A stretch of DNA of 64,000 bases from Azonexus hydrophilus (GTDB lineage: Bacteria > Pseudomonadota > Gammaproteobacteria > Burkholderiales > Rhodocyclaceae). The notes below the pieces were generated by a model, which worked only from the letters and a program-made list of their open reading frames with translations, ran no database searches and was not told the origin of the DNA. Within the stretch, counting starts at the first letter, position 1, and the number at the start of each line of letters is the position of its first letter. Of the stretch, positions 1 to 7,129 are shown in pieces. The stretch spans positions 1 through 64,000 of the forward strand of contig NZ_CAJHOB010000004.1 of the NCBI RefSeq assembly GCF_905120355.1, read 5' to 3'. The position numbers and the translations under genes are program-made.

Positions 1-231
1 ACAATCTTCAGCTATTGAAACTTCGGCGAAAAGACGGTGGTGGCCGGACGGTTACCTTTCTGGGGCTAAGTGCCCAGACTCAATAGATAATCGCTCCCAG
101 TGAACAGCACGGCAACAAGCTGACGAAACAGTGACCGAGTTGTAATGTTCCCGTTATGGGTGCGACAGCTACCCACAGGCAAACTCCCCCTACGAGGCAA
201 TGGGCCTTGATCGTGCCGCAGGGAGAAAATC

Positions 232-528
232 ATGTCCGCACACAATTCGTTCGCAATTTTCAACACATCCCCCGACTTCCATTTGGTTTCCCAGTTGGTT
301 GGCGTGAATCTCGATTGTTTGGAAAAGATGGTTTCCACGCAGTTTTCCCCGCTCAAGGAACTCCTTGAGCAAACTTCATCGCTGTCTCTGGATGATCCTG
401 GGCAAAGCGGGGCATGGTGGGCTGCAGTCGGCAATTTATCCATCGAGTATTGGAAGGCATACACCCTCGACAGCATGGAGTACCAGCACCGGGTTTTGCA
501 GGTACTAGCCCAACATTCGACAAAGTGA
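232..528 (+). CDS. Phasin-like small protein
   Basis: The product is 98 aa with no signal peptide or membrane segment. It is amphipathic and mainly helical. The pattern around residues 20-50 (hydrophobic residues spaced as in NLDCLEKM and LKELLEQ) resembles the short phasin proteins that coat polyhydroxyalkanoate granules or bind to other surfaces, but the match is by eye only. The start ATG is preceded by a good ribosome binding site (GGGAG, about 7 nt upstream). The gene lies at the outer edge of a metal-resistance region and is followed 6 bp downstream by another small gene on the same strand, so the two may be co-transcribed. It could equally be an unrelated helical protein of unknown function. 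Confidence 0.5.
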   Translation: MSAHNSFAIFNTSPDFHLVSQLVGVNLDCLEKMVSTQFSPLKELLEQTSSLSLDDPGQSGAWWAAVGNLSIEYWKAYTLDSMEYQHRVLQVLAQHSTK

Positions 529-533
529 ACTCG

Positions 534-791
534 ATGATGAGTTCGTCGGGGTCGGTGCGCTGGCAAGACTCTTCCGGCAAGGTCATTGCCTGTACGGAAA
601 AAATCAAGGTACTCAATGAGAACCTGGATGAACTTCGCCAGATGGCCCAGGATGCACTGGAGGACGGAATTTTGATGGGGTGTTGCGAACGGCAATTGCG
701 TGATGCGCTTGCCGACGCAATCGGGCATTTGGTGAATCCGTATTTGGCCACACTTCCTGACAACAATGTAATCAACAAGTCATCCTATTGA
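534..791 (+). CDS. Small conserved protein of unknown function
   Basis: This 85-aa soluble protein starts at one of two adjacent ATG codons (534 or 537). It begins with a Ser-rich stretch followed by VRWQDSSGK and ACTEKIKVLNENLDEL, then a helical segment with a Cys-Cys pair (LMGCCERQLRDAL) and NPY near the end. I recall proteins with this layout in beta- and gammaproteobacterial metal or stress islands, but no function is known to me. An in-frame extension back to 414 exists; it is rejected because its sequence is the out-of-frame copy of the preceding gene. Only 5 bp separate it from that gene, so a shared transcript is likely. The Cys residues could bind metal; this is a guess. Confidence 0.6.
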   Translation: MMSSSGSVRWQDSSGKVIACTEKIKVLNENLDELRQMAQDALEDGILMGCCERQLRDALADAIGHLVNPYLATLPDNNVINKSSY

Positions 792-867
792 CAGTGACAG
801 AAGCACAAACTGAATCTGTCCATTCGATTCGGACCGTTGAAATCCCCAAAGCTCAGGAGTCAAGATC

Positions 868-1116
868 ATGAAAGTTTCCTCCCTCATTGCCGCCGTTCTG
901 TTTGCTGGCACCACGATGACCGGCGTCGTCTTCGCCGACGAAAAGGCCGCTGCGCCGAAGGCTGCCGAAGGACAGGCTGACAAGGCTGCTTCCAAGCCAC
1001 ATTCCCATGTCCAGGAAAAAACCGGAATGCCGCAAAGCATGCCGGATGCAAAGGCTGACAAGCCGAACGCAGCCAAGGACAAGAGCAAACATTTCCATCC
1101 GCGAGATGGAAAGTAA
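868..1116 (+). CDS. Small exported His-rich protein, probably metal-related
   Basis: The product is 82 aa with a clear Sec signal peptide (MKVSSLIAAVLFAG... ending about VVFA at residues 21-24). The mature part is hydrophilic and rich in Ala, Lys and Pro, with two His-containing motifs: KPHSHVQEKTGMP in the middle and KHFHPRDGK at the C-terminus. Small periplasmic proteins with both motifs occur in copper and lead/cadmium islands of betaproteobacteria as I recall, and the His clusters suggest weak metal binding, but no activity is established. AGGAG lies about 8 nt before the ATG. It is followed by a hairpin at 1128-1147. Its position beside a metal-resistance transposon and copK supports a metal role. 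Confidence 0.7.
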   Translation: MKVSSLIAAVLFAGTTMTGVVFADEKAAAPKAAEGQADKAASKPHSHVQEKTGMPQSMPDAKADKPNAAKDKSKHFHPRDGK

Positions 1117-1127
1117 CTGCCCAGTAA

Positions 1128-1147
1128 AGGCCTCGGAATCGAGGCCT
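1128..1147 (+). terminator. Hairpin after the His-rich gene
   Basis: AGGCCTCG and CGAGGCCT form a perfect 8-bp stem with a GAAT loop, 12 bp after the stop of the upstream gene. The downstream tract (CGGCATTT) is only weakly U-rich, so it may be an inefficient terminator or an RNA-stabilising hairpin. Confidence 0.5.
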
Positions 1148-1575
1148 CGGCATTTCAGTCATGGATATCCACAAACCGGCAGAGCACGGCGATCGATGTG
1201 TATGTCGCACGCTGGCGCTTGCGGTCGGCAGTGACCCGAAGCTGCTGACCTACAACTATTGTCGAACGGTGCTTCAGAAACGCTGGATCATCGAATGCAA
1301 TCATGGATGCCTGGCAAAGCCGGCCGTAGCAAACAGCGATCTGAAATGGCATGGCGTCGGCCAGATTGATCCGGTGAAGGCCATCCTGATCATGAACGAG
1401 TAATCAGTGTCATAGCTGGAGCCCCTCCTATCCCACCGGCAATTCCCCCATCTACTTCTGTTCAAGGAGGGCACGAGGGACATAGTGCGTCCTCGGGGGG
1501 GGCCAACAACGGAGGGTTTTCCGAGGCCTTGAATCAGGCGATTGTTCAGCAGGCAAACAACCCAGTGGTCAGTCA
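1148..1575. other. Stretch without a convincing gene, left flank of the transposon
   Basis: An 80-codon frame (1161-1403, plus strand, MDIHKPAEHGDRC... ending ILIMNE) has no ribosome binding site and no recognisable domain; it may be a relic or chance. A second plus-strand frame without any start codon runs from about 1370 through the transposon end to a stop at 1609-1611. It reads like coding sequence with a Pro/Ser/His-rich part and FSEALNQAIVQQANNP, so it may be the 3' part of a gene cut by the insertion. No promoter or RNA gene was recognised. Confidence 0.4.
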
Positions 1576-1613
1576 GGGGTCGTCTCAGAAAACGGAAAAT
1601 AAAGCACGCTAAG
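1576..1613 (+). repeat. Left 38-bp terminal inverted repeat of the transposon
   Basis: It starts GGGGTCGTCTCAG and ends AGCACGCTAAG, and overlaps the stop codon of tnpA. It matches the right repeat at 37 of 38 positions and has the classic Tn21-group sequence recognised by TnpA. Confidence 0.95.
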
Positions 1614-4575
1614 CCAGTTGCAGCGGTCGCAGCGGCCTGAACTTGCCCGCGCCGATCTTGGCGCTGCTGCGCCAGAGGTAATCGCCGGTCAGGTTGATGT
1701 GCTCCCAGCCAAGCGGCGACAAGTACTGCAACAGCGCGTCATCGACGCCGTGACCGTTGCCACGCAGGGCGTGCGCTGCCCGTTCCAAATAGACCGTGTT
1801 CCACAAAACGACCGCCGCCGTCACCAGGTTGAGGCCGCTGGCCCGGTAGCGCTGCTGCTCGAAGCTGCGGTCGCGGATTTCACCCAGGCGGTTGAAGAAC
1901 ACAGCGCGGGCCAGTGCATTGCGCGCTTCGCCCTTGTTCAGTCCGGCGTGGACACGGCGGCGCAGTTCCACGCTTTGCAACCAGTCGAGAATGAATAGCG
2001 TGCGCTCGATGCGGCCCAGCTCGCGCAGGGCCATGGCCAGGCCGTTCTGGCGCGGGTAGCTGCCGAGCTTCCTGAGCATCAACGAGGCCGTCACCGTGCC
2101 CTGCTTGATCGAGGTGGCCAGCCGCAGGATTTCGTCCCAATGGGCGCTGACGTGCTTGATATTGAGCGTGCCGCCGATCATCGGCTTGAGCGCGTCATAG
2201 GCGGTTTCGCCCTTGGGAATGTAGAGCTTGGTATCCCCAAGGTCGCGGATGCGCGGCGCGAAACGGAAGCCCAGCAGGTGCATCAGGGCGAAGACGTGAT
2301 CGGTGAAGCCCGCCGTGTCGGTGTAGTGCTCCTCGATGCGCAGGTCGGACTCGTGGTACAACAGACCGTCGAGCACGTAGGTCGAATCGCGCACGCCGAC
2401 ATTGACCACCTTGGTGTGAAACGGCGCGTACTGGTCGGAGATGTGGGTGTAGAAAGTCCGCCCTGGGCTGCTGCCGTACTTCGGGTTGATGTGCCCGGTG
2501 CTTTCGGCCTTGTTGCCGGTTCTAAAATTCTGTCCGTCCGATGATGAAGTGGTGCCGTCGCCCCAGTGCTCGGCGAAGGGATGCCGGAACTGGGCATTGA
2601 CCAGCTCGGCCAGCGCCGCCGAATACGTTTCGTCGCGGATGTGCCAGGCTTGCAGCCAGGCGAGCTTGGCGTAGGTCGTGCCGGGGCAGGACTCGGCCAT
2701 CTTGGTCAGACCCAGGTTGATCGCGTCGGCCAGGATGGTGGTCAGCAGCAAGTTCTTGTCCTTGGCCAGGTCGCCCGATTTCAGGTGCGAGAAGTGGCGG
2801 GTGAAGCCCGTCCACTCATCGACTTCGAGCAAAAGTTCGGTGATCTTGACGTGCGGCAGGATCATCGCCGTCTGGTCGATCAGCGCTTGCGCGGTGTCGG
2901 GCACTGCTGCATCGAGCGGTGTGATCTTCAAGCCGGACTCGGTGATGATGGCGTCGGGCAGGTCGTTGGCCGCCGCCATGCGGTTGACCGTGGCAAGCTG
3001 CGCCTTCAGCAGTTCCAGGCGCTCACTCAAGTACTGTTCGCAATCGGTGGCCACGGCCAGCGGCAATTCACTGGCCTGCTTGAGGCTGGCGAACTTCTCG
3101 GGCGGCACCAGGTAGTCCTCGAAGTCCTTGAACTGGCGCGAGCCCTGCACCCAGATGTCGCCCGAGCGCAGCGAGTTCTTCAACTCCGACAGCGCGCATA
3201 GCTCGTAGTAACGCCGGTCGATGCCGCCGTCGGTCATCACCAGCTTCTGCCAGCGCGGCTTGATGAAGTCGGTTGGCGCATCGGCGAGCACCTTGCGGGC
3301 ATTGTCGGTGTTCATGCGGCGCAGCACTTCGATGGCGTCGAGCACGTCCTTGGCAGCGGGCGCGGCCCGCAGCTTGAGCACGTCGAGGAATTCCGGCGCG
3401 TAGCGGCGCAACGTGGCGTAGCTCTCGCCGATGCGGTGCAGGAAATCGAAGTCCTCGGGCTGCGCGAGTTTCTGCGCCTCGGTGACGCTCTCGGCGAAAG
3501 CGTCCCAGGACATAACGGCCTCGATGGCGGCAAACGGGTCGCGGCCCGATTGCTTGGCGTCGATCAGCGCCTGGCCGATGCGCCCGTACAGGCGCACCTT
3601 GGCGTTGATGGCTTTGCCCGATGCCTGGAACTGCTGCTGATGCTTGTTTTTGGCGGCGTTGAACAGCTTGCCCAGGATGCGGTCGTGCAGGTCGATAATT
3701 TCGTCGGTAACAGTAGCCATGCCCTCGATGGCCAGCGCCACGAGGGTGGCGTAGCGCCGCTGCGGCTCGAACTTGGCCAGGTCGGCAGGCGTCATCTGGC
3801 CGCCCTCGCGGGCGATCTTGAGCAGCCGGTTCTGGTGCACCAGCCGCTCGATGCCAACAGGCAAGTCGAGCGCCTGCCAGGCTTTGAGGCGTTCGATGTG
3901 TTCGAGCATGTGGCGCGAGTTCGGTTTTGCAGGCGACTGGCGCAGCCAGGCCAGCCAGGTCGTCTTGCCGTTGTCACGGCGTTTCAGCAGCTCGTCAAGG
4001 CGATGCCGGTGGCTGTTCGACAACGGCTCGGACAGGGCTTCGTAGATGCGCCGGTTGGCGCGGGTGATCGCCTCGGAGCTGACGCGCTCGATGGCATTGA
4101 GCGCAGGCAGAATGATGGACTGCCGCCGCAGATGTTCGATCAAAGCATCAGCCAGCACGACGCCCTTGTCGGTCTGCATGGCCAGCTCGGTCAGCGTGTG
4201 TACGGCCTGCCGGTAGTGGCTCATGGTGAAAGGCTGGAAGCCGAACACGGTTTGCAGCTCGACCAGGTGCTCGCGCCGGGTCTGCTCCCGCTGCCCATAA
4301 TCGTCCCAGCTTTCGATGCCGACCTTGAGTTGGTTGGCGACCAGTTTCAACAACGGCGGGAACGGCGGTTGATCGACGCCAAGGATGATGCCGGGAAAGC
4401 GCAGGTAGCAAAGCTGTACGGCGAAACCCAGCCGGTTGGCTGGGTTTCGTCGCTGCCGGATGACGGAGAGGTCGGTATCGCTGAACGTGTAATGTCGGAT
4501 CAGGTCGTCCTTGGAGTCCGGCAACGCCAGCAGGCTTTCCCGCTCGGCGGCGGATAGAATCGAACGACGCGGCAT
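1609..4575 (-). CDS. tnpA: Tn3-family transposase TnpA, Tn21/Tn501 type
   Basis: This 988-aa transposase has the usual length for the Tn21/Tn501 group and is collinear with it from the [13 protein letters not shown] start to the [11 protein letters not shown] end. The N-terminal half is the DNA-binding region that recognises the 38-bp ends. The C-terminal half (about residues 590-975) is the Tn3-type DDE domain, with family-typical blocks including [23 protein letters not shown] and [15 protein letters not shown] that carry the likely catalytic acidic residues. It performs replicative transposition, giving a cointegrate. The frame is uninterrupted, so the enzyme should be active. It lies 2 bp downstream of tnpR, forming the usual tnpR-tnpA order on the minus strand. 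Confidence 0.97.
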   Translation of the reverse strand: MPRRSILSAAERESLLALPDSKDDLIRHYTFSDTDLSVIRQRRNPANRLGFAVQLCYLRFPGIILGVDQPPFPPLLKLVANQLKVGIESWDDYGQREQTRREHLVELQTVFGFQPFTMSHYRQAVHTLTELAMQTDKGVVLADALIEHLRRQSIILPALNAIERVSSEAITRANRRIYEALSEPLSNSHRHRLDELLKRRDNGKTTWLAWLRQSPAKPNSRHMLEHIERLKAWQALDLPVGIERLVHQNRLLKIAREGGQMTPADLAKFEPQRRYATLVALAIEGMATVTDEIIDLHDRILGKLFNAAKNKHQQQFQASGKAINAKVRLYGRIGQALIDAKQSGRDPFAAIEAVMSWDAFAESVTEAQKLAQPEDFDFLHRIGESYATLRRYAPEFLDVLKLRAAPAAKDVLDAIEVLRRMNTDNARKVLADAPTDFIKPRWQKLVMTDGGIDRRYYELCALSELKNSLRSGDIWVQGSRQFKDFEDYLVPPEKFASLKQASELPLAVATDCEQYLSERLELLKAQLATVNRMAAANDLPDAIITESGLKITPLDAAVPDTAQALIDQTAMILPHVKITELLLEVDEWTGFTRHFSHLKSGDLAKDKNLLLTTILADAINLGLTKMAESCPGTTYAKLAWLQAWHIRDETYSAALAELVNAQFRHPFAEHWGDGTTSSSDGQNFRTGNKAESTGHINPKYGSSPGRTFYTHISDQYAPFHTKVVNVGVRDSTYVLDGLLYHESDLRIEEHYTDTAGFTDHVFALMHLLGFRFAPRIRDLGDTKLYIPKGETAYDALKPMIGGTLNIKHVSAHWDEILRLATSIKQGTVTASLMLRKLGSYPRQNGLAMALRELGRIERTLFILDWLQSVELRRRVHAGLNKGEARNALARAVFFNRLGEIRDRSFEQQRYRASGLNLVTAAVVLWNTVYLERAAHALRGNGHGVDDALLQYLSPLGWEHINLTGDYLWRSSAKIGAGKFRPLRPLQLA

Positions 4576-4577
4576 GC

Positions 4578-5135
4578 TTAGGATTCCCGCAGATATTGGT
4601 ACAAGGTTTCCCGGCTGATCCCGAACTCGCGGGCGAGCTTCGCTTTCTGCTCGCCGGCGGCGGCTCGCCGGCGCAGTTCGGCCACCCGCTCCGGCGACAG
4701 CGCCTTCTTGCGACCCCGGTAGACCCCGCGCTGCTTGGCGAGCGCGATGCCCTCACGCTGCCGCTCGCGGATCAAGGCGCGCTCGAACTCGGCAAACGCG
4801 CCCATCACCGACAGCATCAGGTTCGCCATTGGCGAGTCCTCGCCGGTGAAGGCCAGGCTTTCCTTGACGAACTCGATGCGCACGCCGCGCTGGGTCAGCT
4901 TTTGTACGAGGCGGCGTAGGTCATCAAGGTTGCGCGCCAGCCGATCCATGCTGTGCACCACCACGGTGTCACCCTCGCGCACGAAGGTCAGCAGCGAATC
5001 GAGTTCAGGCCGCTGGGTGTCCTTGCCCGACGCCTTGTCGGTGAACACCCTGCCGACTTCGACATGCTCCAATTGCCGTTCCGGGTTCTGGTCGAAGCTG
5101 CTGACCCGGACGTAGCCAATGCGTTGACCCTGCAA
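4578..5135 (-). CDS. tnpR: Tn21-type serine resolvase TnpR, TTG start
   Basis: This is a serine recombinase that resolves transposition cointegrates at res. From the TTG at 5135 the product is 185 aa, the normal length for Tn21-group resolvases (related proteins start with Met at this point, followed by [12 protein letters not shown]). GGAGG sits just upstream of the TTG with good spacing. The longer in-frame ATG start at 5195 would translate the res site and is rejected. The catalytic Ser is in the RVSS motif (residue 12 or 13). The resolvase core runs to about residue 135, and a C-terminal helix-turn-helix ([17 protein letters not shown]) binds res. TnpR also typically represses its own operon through res. 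Confidence 0.95.
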   Translation of the reverse strand: MQGQRIGYVRVSSFDQNPERQLEHVEVGRVFTDKASGKDTQRPELDSLLTFVREGDTVVVHSMDRLARNLDDLRRLVQKLTQRGVRIEFVKESLAFTGEDSPMANLMLSVMGAFAEFERALIRERQREGIALAKQRGVYRGRKKALSPERVAELRRRAAAGEQKAKLAREFGISRETLYQYLRES

Positions 5136-5275
5136 GATGCCTCCAAACACGAAAGTGTCAGGAAGAAGTCTATGACCTTTCGCCGAGAGTGTCAATAAAT
5201 GAGAAAGCTAACTCTATTCTGACGCTTCAGGGTAGTCTATCCTGACATCATGATAGGGTATAGCTCAACCTGACG
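5136..5275 (-). other. res recombination site of the transposon
   Basis: This intergenic stretch upstream of tnpR contains several imperfect dyads built on TGTCA/TGAC half-sites (for example around 5155-5160, 5188-5194, 5220-5227 and 5240-5246), as in Tn21-group res sites with three resolvase-binding subsites. The crossover subsite should be the one farthest from tnpR, near 5230-5275. The promoter of tnpR-tnpA should also lie here. The lspA pseudogene ends inside this outer edge. Confidence 0.8.
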
Positions 5276-5611
5276 CCGCGATCAGGCAGAGCGCACCAAG
5301 TGAAATCGCCACATCGGCGAGATCGAACGCAGGCCAGTGTGCACCTTGCCAATGAAAATCGAGGAAATCAACTACCACACCCCGCACCATTCGCTCAGCT
5401 GCGTTGCCGATGGCCCCGGCCAGGAAGCTGAACGCCACGCCGGAGTTCAGCACATGCACAAGATTGAAGAATGCGGCGTGACCTCCAGACGCGTGCCGAG
5501 CGGCATCAAGGCTGCCACGCAGAACTTGACCATCTGGTCGAATAGCGCTATCAACCCCGAGAGCAATAGCCATCGGGACCACTGCGGTGGTCGTTGGGAA
5601 TGATCGGCCAT
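5265..5611 (-). pseudogene. Broken lspA (signal peptidase II) joined to res
   Basis: From an ATG at 5611 one frame reads a typical LspA N-terminus (WLLLSGLIALFDQMVKF, then LPLGTRLEVTP). Within the codons after EVTP the reading shifts, and the next LspA block (FFNLVHVLNSGVAFSFLAGA) continues in another frame. A segment of roughly 45 codons present in the intact homologue at 6044-7129 is then missing, and the sequence resumes at GNAAERMVRGVVVDFLDF. After FDLADVAISLGALCLIAASG the frame stops in the outer edge of res. A frameshift, an internal deletion and a cut C-terminus make it non-functional. It begins 3 bp after the zinc-ribbon gene, so it was once part of the same operon. Confidence 0.85.
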
Positions 5612-5614
5612 GGT

Positions 5615-5881
5615 TTAATCAAAGAGGTCCTTCCAGAAGCTCTTCCGGTGCCCCGGTTGTCGTGGGTCATCACAGTTGTCGCCGGAACGACCCCAGGCAT
5701 GCCCACTGGATGGCGCAGGGGCTTGCCGCGCAACCATCGGCTCCTGGGTCGCCCGCTCGATGATCTTGTCGAGTTCGCCTCGGTCAAGCCATACCCCACG
5801 GCACTGCGGACAATAGTCGATTTCGACACCCTGGCGTTCCGCCATGACGAGTTGCACATCTTTACATACTGGACAATGCAT
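5615..5881 (-). CDS. Zinc-ribbon (zf-TFIIB type) small protein of metal-resistance clusters
   Basis: The product is 88 aa with an N-terminal zinc ribbon: a CPVC pair at residues 3-6 and CPQC about 20 residues later, followed by GVWLDRGELDKII, the signature of the TFIIB-type zinc-finger family. The C-terminal part is hydrophilic and low in complexity, ending in a tryptophan-containing tail. The family has no defined function; small members often accompany membrane enzymes. AGGAG lies 7 nt upstream of the ATG. It sits between a cadA remnant and the lspA pseudogene on the same strand, so it probably came with an older copy of the cadmium/lead module. It may no longer have a metal-related task. 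Confidence 0.75.
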   Translation of the reverse strand: MHCPVCKDVQLVMAERQGVEIDYCPQCRGVWLDRGELDKIIERATQEPMVARQAPAPSSGHAWGRSGDNCDDPRQPGHRKSFWKDLFD

Positions 5882-5919
5882 GATGATCTCCTTGCCGTTT
5901 TTCAGTGTAGTGACGGGGC

Positions 5920-6060
5920 TTAACGGTTGCCCCGCTGCTGGTGCGATGCCGTATTCCGTTCACCCAGCCAAAGAAAAAAACCGCCCGGCCACTTCCTCAG
6001 TAACCGCAAGGCATTGCCGACCACCAGCAAGCTGGCGCCCATATCAGCGAACACCGCATT
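5920..6060 (-). pseudogene. 3' remnant of a second cadA-type P-type ATPase gene
   Basis: Forty-six codons on the minus strand read AVFADMGASLLVVGNALRLLRK followed by a 20-residue tail and a stop. The first block is the C-terminus of a CadA-type ATPase and nearly repeats the end of the intact ATPase at 7126-9531 (AVFADMGASLLVVGNGLRLLRR). It starts abruptly at about 6057, in a different frame from the overlapping end of the PAP2-LspA gene. It therefore marks a deletion or recombination joint between two related modules. It has no start codon and no catalytic part. Confidence 0.85.
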
Positions 6061-7129
6061 GATTTGCCTCGGGCTTGACTAGCTTGGTCTGATACAAGCT
6101 GGCGGTGATCAGGCAGACCGCGCCTGCGGAAATGACCACGTCGGCCAAGTTGAATGCGGGCCAGTGCGCGCCTTGCCAATGGAAGTCGAGAAAGTCCACG
6201 ACCTGCCCGCGCAACAGGCGATCAGCGACGTTTCCAAGCGCACCGCCGAGGATCAGGCTGTATCCCAGTGCTTCAAGGCGTGGTAACCGCTGTTTCAGTA
6301 TGCGCACCAGCCAAGCCGAGACCGCCAAACCAAGGGCTATGAAGAAATAGCGCTGCCAACCGCCCGCGCCTGCCAGAAAGCTGAATGCAGCCCCCGGATT
6401 CAGCACATGGACGAAATTGAAGAATGGCGTGACTTCGACCTGTTCGCCATAGGCATACGTGCGAACGATGGCGAGCTTTGCGAGCTGATCGGCGATGAAG
6501 GCGCAAGCAGCCACTACATACCAGACCAAGGCCGACGTGTGGCGAGCCGTCTGCCATGCGGGAGCAACAAGCGGTATCAGCCGTCCGGCCAGGACGGTGC
6601 TGCCCAATCCTAGGCACAAGCCCGCCAGCACATCAGCCGGGAAGTGCATTCCAGCAGCAATGCGCGACCATCCAACCAAGACGGCATAAAGCACCAAGCC
6701 GACGCGGCCAGGGCGACCCATCAAAGGCCAAAGCGCGCCGATAACTAACGCCGAATAGGTAGCATGCCCGCTGGGCAGGCTGTAGTGCCGCTCGCTCTCG
6801 CCGATGACACGCACCAGCTCGCCGAAAACGGCGGGCGGGCGCGGGAAGTCGAGCCACAGCTTCAAGACAGTGGCGGCCAGCAAGGCCAGCAGGAAAGCGG
6901 CACCAAAAACAATGAGCCGATGCCGAACTGCATCAGCGCAGCCTGGATTGGCTGCTGACTTCGACCACCACCACAGACCTAGCAGCATCAAGGGCGCTGT
7001 CCAGTAATTGCCCACGAGGCTGAAAAACCACGCCAGCGGCCCCAGCGTGGCAGGCGTCCCCGCATTGATGGCCTGGAACAACGCGACGTTCAGACCATAC
7101 CAGTCATAGAGAATGAATTTCCAGCTCAT
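6044..7129 (-). CDS. pbrB: PAP2 phosphatase / signal peptidase II fusion (PbrBC type)
   Basis: This 361-aa membrane protein joins two enzymes. Residues 1-190 form a PAP2 (undecaprenyl-pyrophosphate phosphatase-like) domain with all three motifs: K90 to RP97-98, PSGH at 119-122, and SR155-156 with H162 and D166. Residues 200-350 form an LspA domain with D214, the NPGAAFS block, and catalytic aspartates in GNVADR (D303) and FNLADV (D330). In Cupriavidus pbr systems PbrB releases phosphate thought to precipitate exported lead, and PbrC is a lipoprotein signal peptidase; fused PbrBC forms are known. The ATG at 7129 overlaps the ATPase stop (ATGA), so the two genes are translationally coupled. The last 12 or so residues run into a cadA remnant, so the C-terminal tail is probably replaced. 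Confidence 0.9.
   Translation of the reverse strand: MSWKFILYDWYGLNVALFQAINAGTPATLGPLAWFFSLVGNYWTAPLMLLGLWWWSKSAANPGCADAVRHRLIVFGAAFLLALLAATVLKLWLDFPRPPAVFGELVRVIGESERHYSLPSGHATYSALVIGALWPLMGRPGRVGLVLYAVLVGWSRIAAGMHFPADVLAGLCLGLGSTVLAGRLIPLVAPAWQTARHTSALVWYVVAACAFIADQLAKLAIVRTYAYGEQVEVTPFFNFVHVLNPGAAFSFLAGAGGWQRYFFIALGLAVSAWLVRILKQRLPRLEALGYSLILGGALGNVADRLLRGQVVDFLDFHWQGAHWPAFNLADVVISAGAVCLITASLYQTKLVKPEANQCGVR

Noticed and set aside
66..728. Minus-strand open frame (220 codons) at the left edge
   Set aside because: It runs opposite two small plus-strand genes with better ribosome sites, and its composition is not protein-like.
3436..4557. Plus-strand open frame (373 codons) opposite tnpA
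   Set aside because: It mirrors the well-known transposase and has no independent support.
5265..5582. The 105-codon open frame as a short functional LspA
   Set aside because: The true N-terminus lies in another frame upstream (5611), and the catalytic region lacks a large segment, so it is a pseudogene.
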